This document shows, in pieces, positions 59,961-64,000 of a DNA stretch of 64,000 nucleotides (position 1 is the stretch's first letter; each line of letters begins with the position of its first letter). Source of the DNA: Cyprinodon diabolis (lineage: Eukaryota > Chordata > Actinopteri > Cyprinodontiformes > Cyprinodontidae); the NCBI GenBank assembly GCA_030533445.1, contig CM060076.1, positions 25,716,603-25,780,602 of the forward strand, read 5' to 3'. Both the position numbers and the translations under genes were made by a program. The notes below the pieces were generated by a model, which worked only from the letters and a program-made list of their open reading frames with translations, was not told the DNA's origin and did not search any database.

Positions 59961-62900
59961 GATCATTATGGAAGTGGTGCCTTTTCAATGACCGGTTGGT
60001 ACTATTGCATTATTTTTTTTTTTTTTTATTGAAAAGCAATATTTCCCTTTTGAAACAGGTTGAGCTCATAAAAGAGGAAATGAGAGTTAAGGGCGTTATG
60101 ATAGTTGAATGAAGGACAAACTGAAGAGAAGTGAGCCTCTGCTTGTTTCCTTTCTGCTCCTGTGAGTCATTTGCTGAATAAATGATGAGAGCTCTAGTTT
60201 CCGAGTAGTGATTGTGAGGTGCCGCGCTCCGCCAAAGGTCTCTGTCCGCCATGCAGAAGGTCTCATGTTTAAAACCCTCAAATCGTCACCACAGGGTTTT
60301 CCTGAAGAGCGGATCTCGTTAGAAATAGACCATTATCAAGATTAAGGTTTTTCTGTTTTGTTAAAATAATGTTGGTTCATCGCCGGCCTGCTGCTTAGTA
60401 AGTAACCCTGAAGCACTGATGTGAGATCAGGCTACTATTTCAAAGCCACCCATTCTTTGTTTCCCTCTCTGCTTACTGGATATCACTGCTTGGAGGTTCG
60501 CCGTGCCATTCTTATAAGGAATAAAGTTGCTTGTGAAAACTATATGGAGGAGGCTGGGAAATAAAGGCTGGGAAATTCTTAAAAAAAAAAAAAAGTTGGC
60601 ATAGAGATCAGTAGTTTAGTGTAAAACAGTACAAAAAACTTGCAAAATGCACTGCTGAGATCCTATAAAGTGGTTTTCTTTTTTTTTTTTTTTTTTTTTT
60701 TTGTGTAGCCTAAAAGAAAAAAAAGAAACTTTCCAGAGATTGAAAAGTCAAGGAATTCCTGTTTGGGAATGCTTACTTTTTGCTCTGTTTGCTTTTGTTG
60801 TGTTTGCTCTGCAGCTGTGGATGTGAATTTTGACCTGCCACACAGTTGAAAGCAGCCCTCCACATGTGTCCGGCTAGAAGGACGGCTGTTCAGCTGAGAT
60901 AGTTACACAAATTACACAAATGTGACAGACCGTTATCTCTCCTGAAACTGCCGCTGCTTCTCCACTTTTTTTTTTCTTTTTTTATTAGGACACAATCGTT
61001 TCCTCTGTGCTGGGAGAAGCTAAGGGCTAAAAGTGTAATTTAAGTCCTTATTCGTTACTGATTATTCATTCACAAATTCATTGATGTTGGATGTGGAAAT
61101 TTTGACCTAAAAAATGTGTCAGAAGGGGAACCCAGGAGAGGAAATGTGTAGAGGGAGAGGAGTTTGAAACGGTTACATCAGCACTGAGCGGGTGAATCAT
61201 GCTGCATGTGTCACAGGGCTTTTGTACAGCTGTCAGTGCTGCATTCGAAGGCACATGCTCTGCACACTAGCTAGTGTCAGAGCCTGTCAGGCTCACCTGT
61301 GGCCCCAACATGGTTTAAAATTCACTATTGTCATAACCTGGAGTCCTTTTCTACTTTTTTTTTTTTCATCCTACCCAGAGCTGCATTGTATGCTGCAGGG
61401 TGGGGGGTTGGCTGCACTATTGTACGCCTATAGCTTGGCTGACTTCAAACAATGCTCAAAAACCAAGCTCATTGGTAGTTCCTATGTCAACTTTTTACTG
61501 CAGTGTTCCTCTTTGATTTTTACATCCTTCATTTAGCTGTGCAGAAAACCGCTAATTAAACAATACAACTCTAAAAATCGATATTAAAGGGGCGGTAAAG
61601 CTAATGATGCAAATAATAAAAATGTTTTTGATAATTAATTTGATTGCTAGTGATTTGTTGAACGGAGGATACGGAAGATGAAATCGAACCGTTATCAGCG
61701 GGCTTCTTTTCTCACACCTCAGACATTTGCTGTCTAGATCCTCCCACAGCTGTTTCCATAGAGCTGCAGAGTTTACACATGGCATGCTCCAAGTCAGAGG
61801 CCAAAGTAAAAGCATTTAAAGCTTCACTCCTGAGCTTGCGCTGCTGTCTGTAAAATTCCATAATCTTGTATTGCTGACAATGCTTTAGCCGTTATGAGAT
61901 TATCACATCATAATTGAGTGAAAATGCTGATTTCACTGCTTTATAAGAAAATATTTCCCTGCTTTGATTTTAGGCAAAATACAAGTAATGTTATCTATTC
62001 AATATACAGTCAATTATTTTGAGAAGAATGAAGCAAAATATTAAGAAGATTCACCAGCTATAATTTAGTAATAGCTATAATTTAGTAATAGTCTTTAAGT
62101 TATTGTGCAACCTGATCTTCCTTTCTTAACACTCTGGACTTTGCTTGATAGTAATTGGTCCGCGGGCAACAATAGAAACAAGTTAATGGTTGTTTTCTTA
62201 ACAGGGTTGCTTAAGACTGATGTGATTTTCTCGTCTCCACGCCATAGGTGGCTGGGCTTTCTGCGACTGCAAACGTCTTGAAGATGCAGAATTGTGGTTT
62301 CTTAAATGTTTAGAGACAGAGCAGCCTTTTTTTAGGCCTGCTATGTGGCAGTGTGCAGCAATAGATAGAGGAGAAGGGAGTGCTATTGCCGCAGAGCTTG
62401 GAAAAAGGATTCTGGTCATGGAAAGCAGCTAAAACACTAGTCATTATACTGCACATTTAAAGCAAAAGGGTTAAGTTTGTAAAGCCAAGGATTTTTTTTG
62501 TTTTGTTTTTGATAATTTATTAACAAGTCAATTAGAAGAGAGAGTAAATACAGGGGGGGTAATGAAAGAATTGCGCTTCAGCAAGCTGCTTGGTAAAAGG
62601 CAAATTATGCTGTCAAATATTGACATAGCAGGGATATTATTTAATGAAACTTCCTTACAGCAGACCAGGGACCAATTTCTCTGACCTCAAACTTCACATA
62701 TTTTAGCACAATATACATTTATTAAACAAGAAGCCAAAAAAGCTGTTTTTAAAAGAAAGAAATGTCAGGTTTTTTAAAATAATGGATGGTTTAAATTCTT
62801 CTTATAGGGGCCGTCATGACATGGTGAAACCTAGTTTCAGGTTTGAAACGAGCTCTACAAGCAGGGAAGCTACTTTTTGCCTTTGAAGCTTTATGGGCAC

Positions 62901-64000
62901 AGGAGGACGATGACGGTGGATCCATGGATGTGCTATAAGGTTGAAACACATTTATCTGTAGCGACTTTCTTAGCCTATAGGATGGGATGCCAGCATGACT
63001 GCAATGCAGTCCACATTACACATGTGGAAGGGGAAATGGCAAAAACGTCCAGTGCTTTTTTATTATTTCTTTCTTAAAATCAAGTTAACACGCTCTTATG
63101 CTTTTAAATGTTAGCTTCAAAACCATTTTCATTTGCCCTTAAGTAACAAGATACACATTTATTGAAACAGCTACATGTGTCCGGTAAAGGACATGCATAT
63201 ATAAACTCAAAGCGAAGCAGTTTTTGGCTAAATTGTTGTCGTTTCTTAACGGATTTAACCTGCATATGATCAGTACTAACTTAGACCTCTAGTTGGAAGA
63301 AAATATCTGTTCCTGGAGAAAAAAAATGCTGTTGCAATGTTTAATTTTCCTGCACAGAGCGATAGTTTACATTCTTTTCAACAGGGAATTTATTAACTTT
63401 AATGTAGTGTCTGAAAGGAAGTTACATGACACTTGATTAGTATCAGTGATTTAAAAAACTCTCCATTCTGATTCATCTTCACCTCTGCAGAGCAAGCTGC
63501 TGTTCATCAGCCAAATAATTGCTGTGTGAAACCATATAACAGTTCCTCGCTTTACATCCTGATGCTTATATTTCTGGGTCTTTCGGCTATGAAACCAATC
63601 CTCTTTCACTGGTTACAGGGCCAATAAAATTACTCTACTCTGGCATTATTGTTCTGTCCTGCAGATTTAGAATAAAAGGACAAAAGCAAAATGGTTATTA
63701 TTAGATGGCTCAGAGCTTTAGCTGAAAAAGGCTTCAGCATCACAGTTACAGTATAAAGACCCTGCTTAAACGGCGTCATTAGGGAAGCACGCCGGGTGGC
63801 ATTCAGCTCGTAGGCAGTTTGTGAGCTCCTCAGAATCTGTTGCACACTCTGTTTCCCCTCTGTTGTGTAAAATGTGCTAATAATTATAGGGAGCCCGAGG
63901 CTTACGTCTGCCTTTTGCAGAAAATATGTGCAATGGGAGGGATGTGATCTGCTGCAGTCAGCTCTGTGCAACACCGGCAATTTAGGCATAGATTTGCAAT
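59961..64000. other. Downstream intergenic stretch, nothing recognised
   Basis: No exon, RNA gene or transposon terminus is recognised. T runs occur at 60012-60028 and 60680-60703. A 16-bp duplication (ctataatttagtaata) lies at 62058-62092. Confidence 0.45.

Overview
This window reads as nuclear DNA of a bony fish (teleost), AT-rich and packed with decayed mobile elements. The evidence is vertebrate intron/exon genes (fkbp3, fau, prpf39, arf6), a Gmr1-type Ty3/gypsy retrotransposon of the kind known from fish, Tc1, hAT and Harbinger remnants, and L1/L2-like LINE pieces. The species cannot be told from the sequence. prpf39 and fkbp3 lie close together and convergent, as I recall them on human chromosome 14q21, and arf6 is on the same human arm, so the right half looks like a conserved chr14q21-type block.

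Layout. 1-5.4 kb: no gene recognised. 5.4-6.8 kb: a Tc1/mariner transposase relic beside a CACTG-ended element. 7.84-14.06 kb: a nearly intact LTR retrotransposon with target duplication, two almost identical LTRs, a tRNA-Pro-like primer site, and integrase placed before reverse transcriptase. 14.3-15.2 kb: a small inverted-repeat transposon carrying a broken THAP zinc finger; a second, inverted copy lies at 47.3-48.7 kb with a hAT element inside it. 15.2-30 kb: no gene recognised, scattered SINE, MITE and LINE relics. 30.2-31.9 kb: a 5'-truncated L1-like LINE on the minus strand that stops about 140 bp before the fkbp3 start codon.

32.06-45.7 kb is the gene block: fkbp3 (+, 7 coding exons), fau (-, 4 coding exons, ubiquitin-like/ribosomal eS30 fusion) and prpf39 (-, 14 coding exons). 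Every exon was assigned by splice sites, reading phase and protein similarity; the joined frames close at 221, 133 and 763 residues. The three products serve nuclear chaperoning, the ribosome and U1 snRNP-dependent splicing: housekeeping roles, with no sign that they form one pathway.

46-57.3 kb is repeat-rich. Its most striking part is a composite at 53.65-57.25 kb: outer inverted repeats of about 90 bp enclose a 1.15-kb GAATTC-rich minisatellite, a hAT element with a perfect 8-bp target duplication, and a Harbinger element with a TAA duplication and part of a transposase. 57.4-60 kb holds arf6 (+), with one coding exon and a probable upstream non-coding exon. 60-64 kb shows no recognisable gene.
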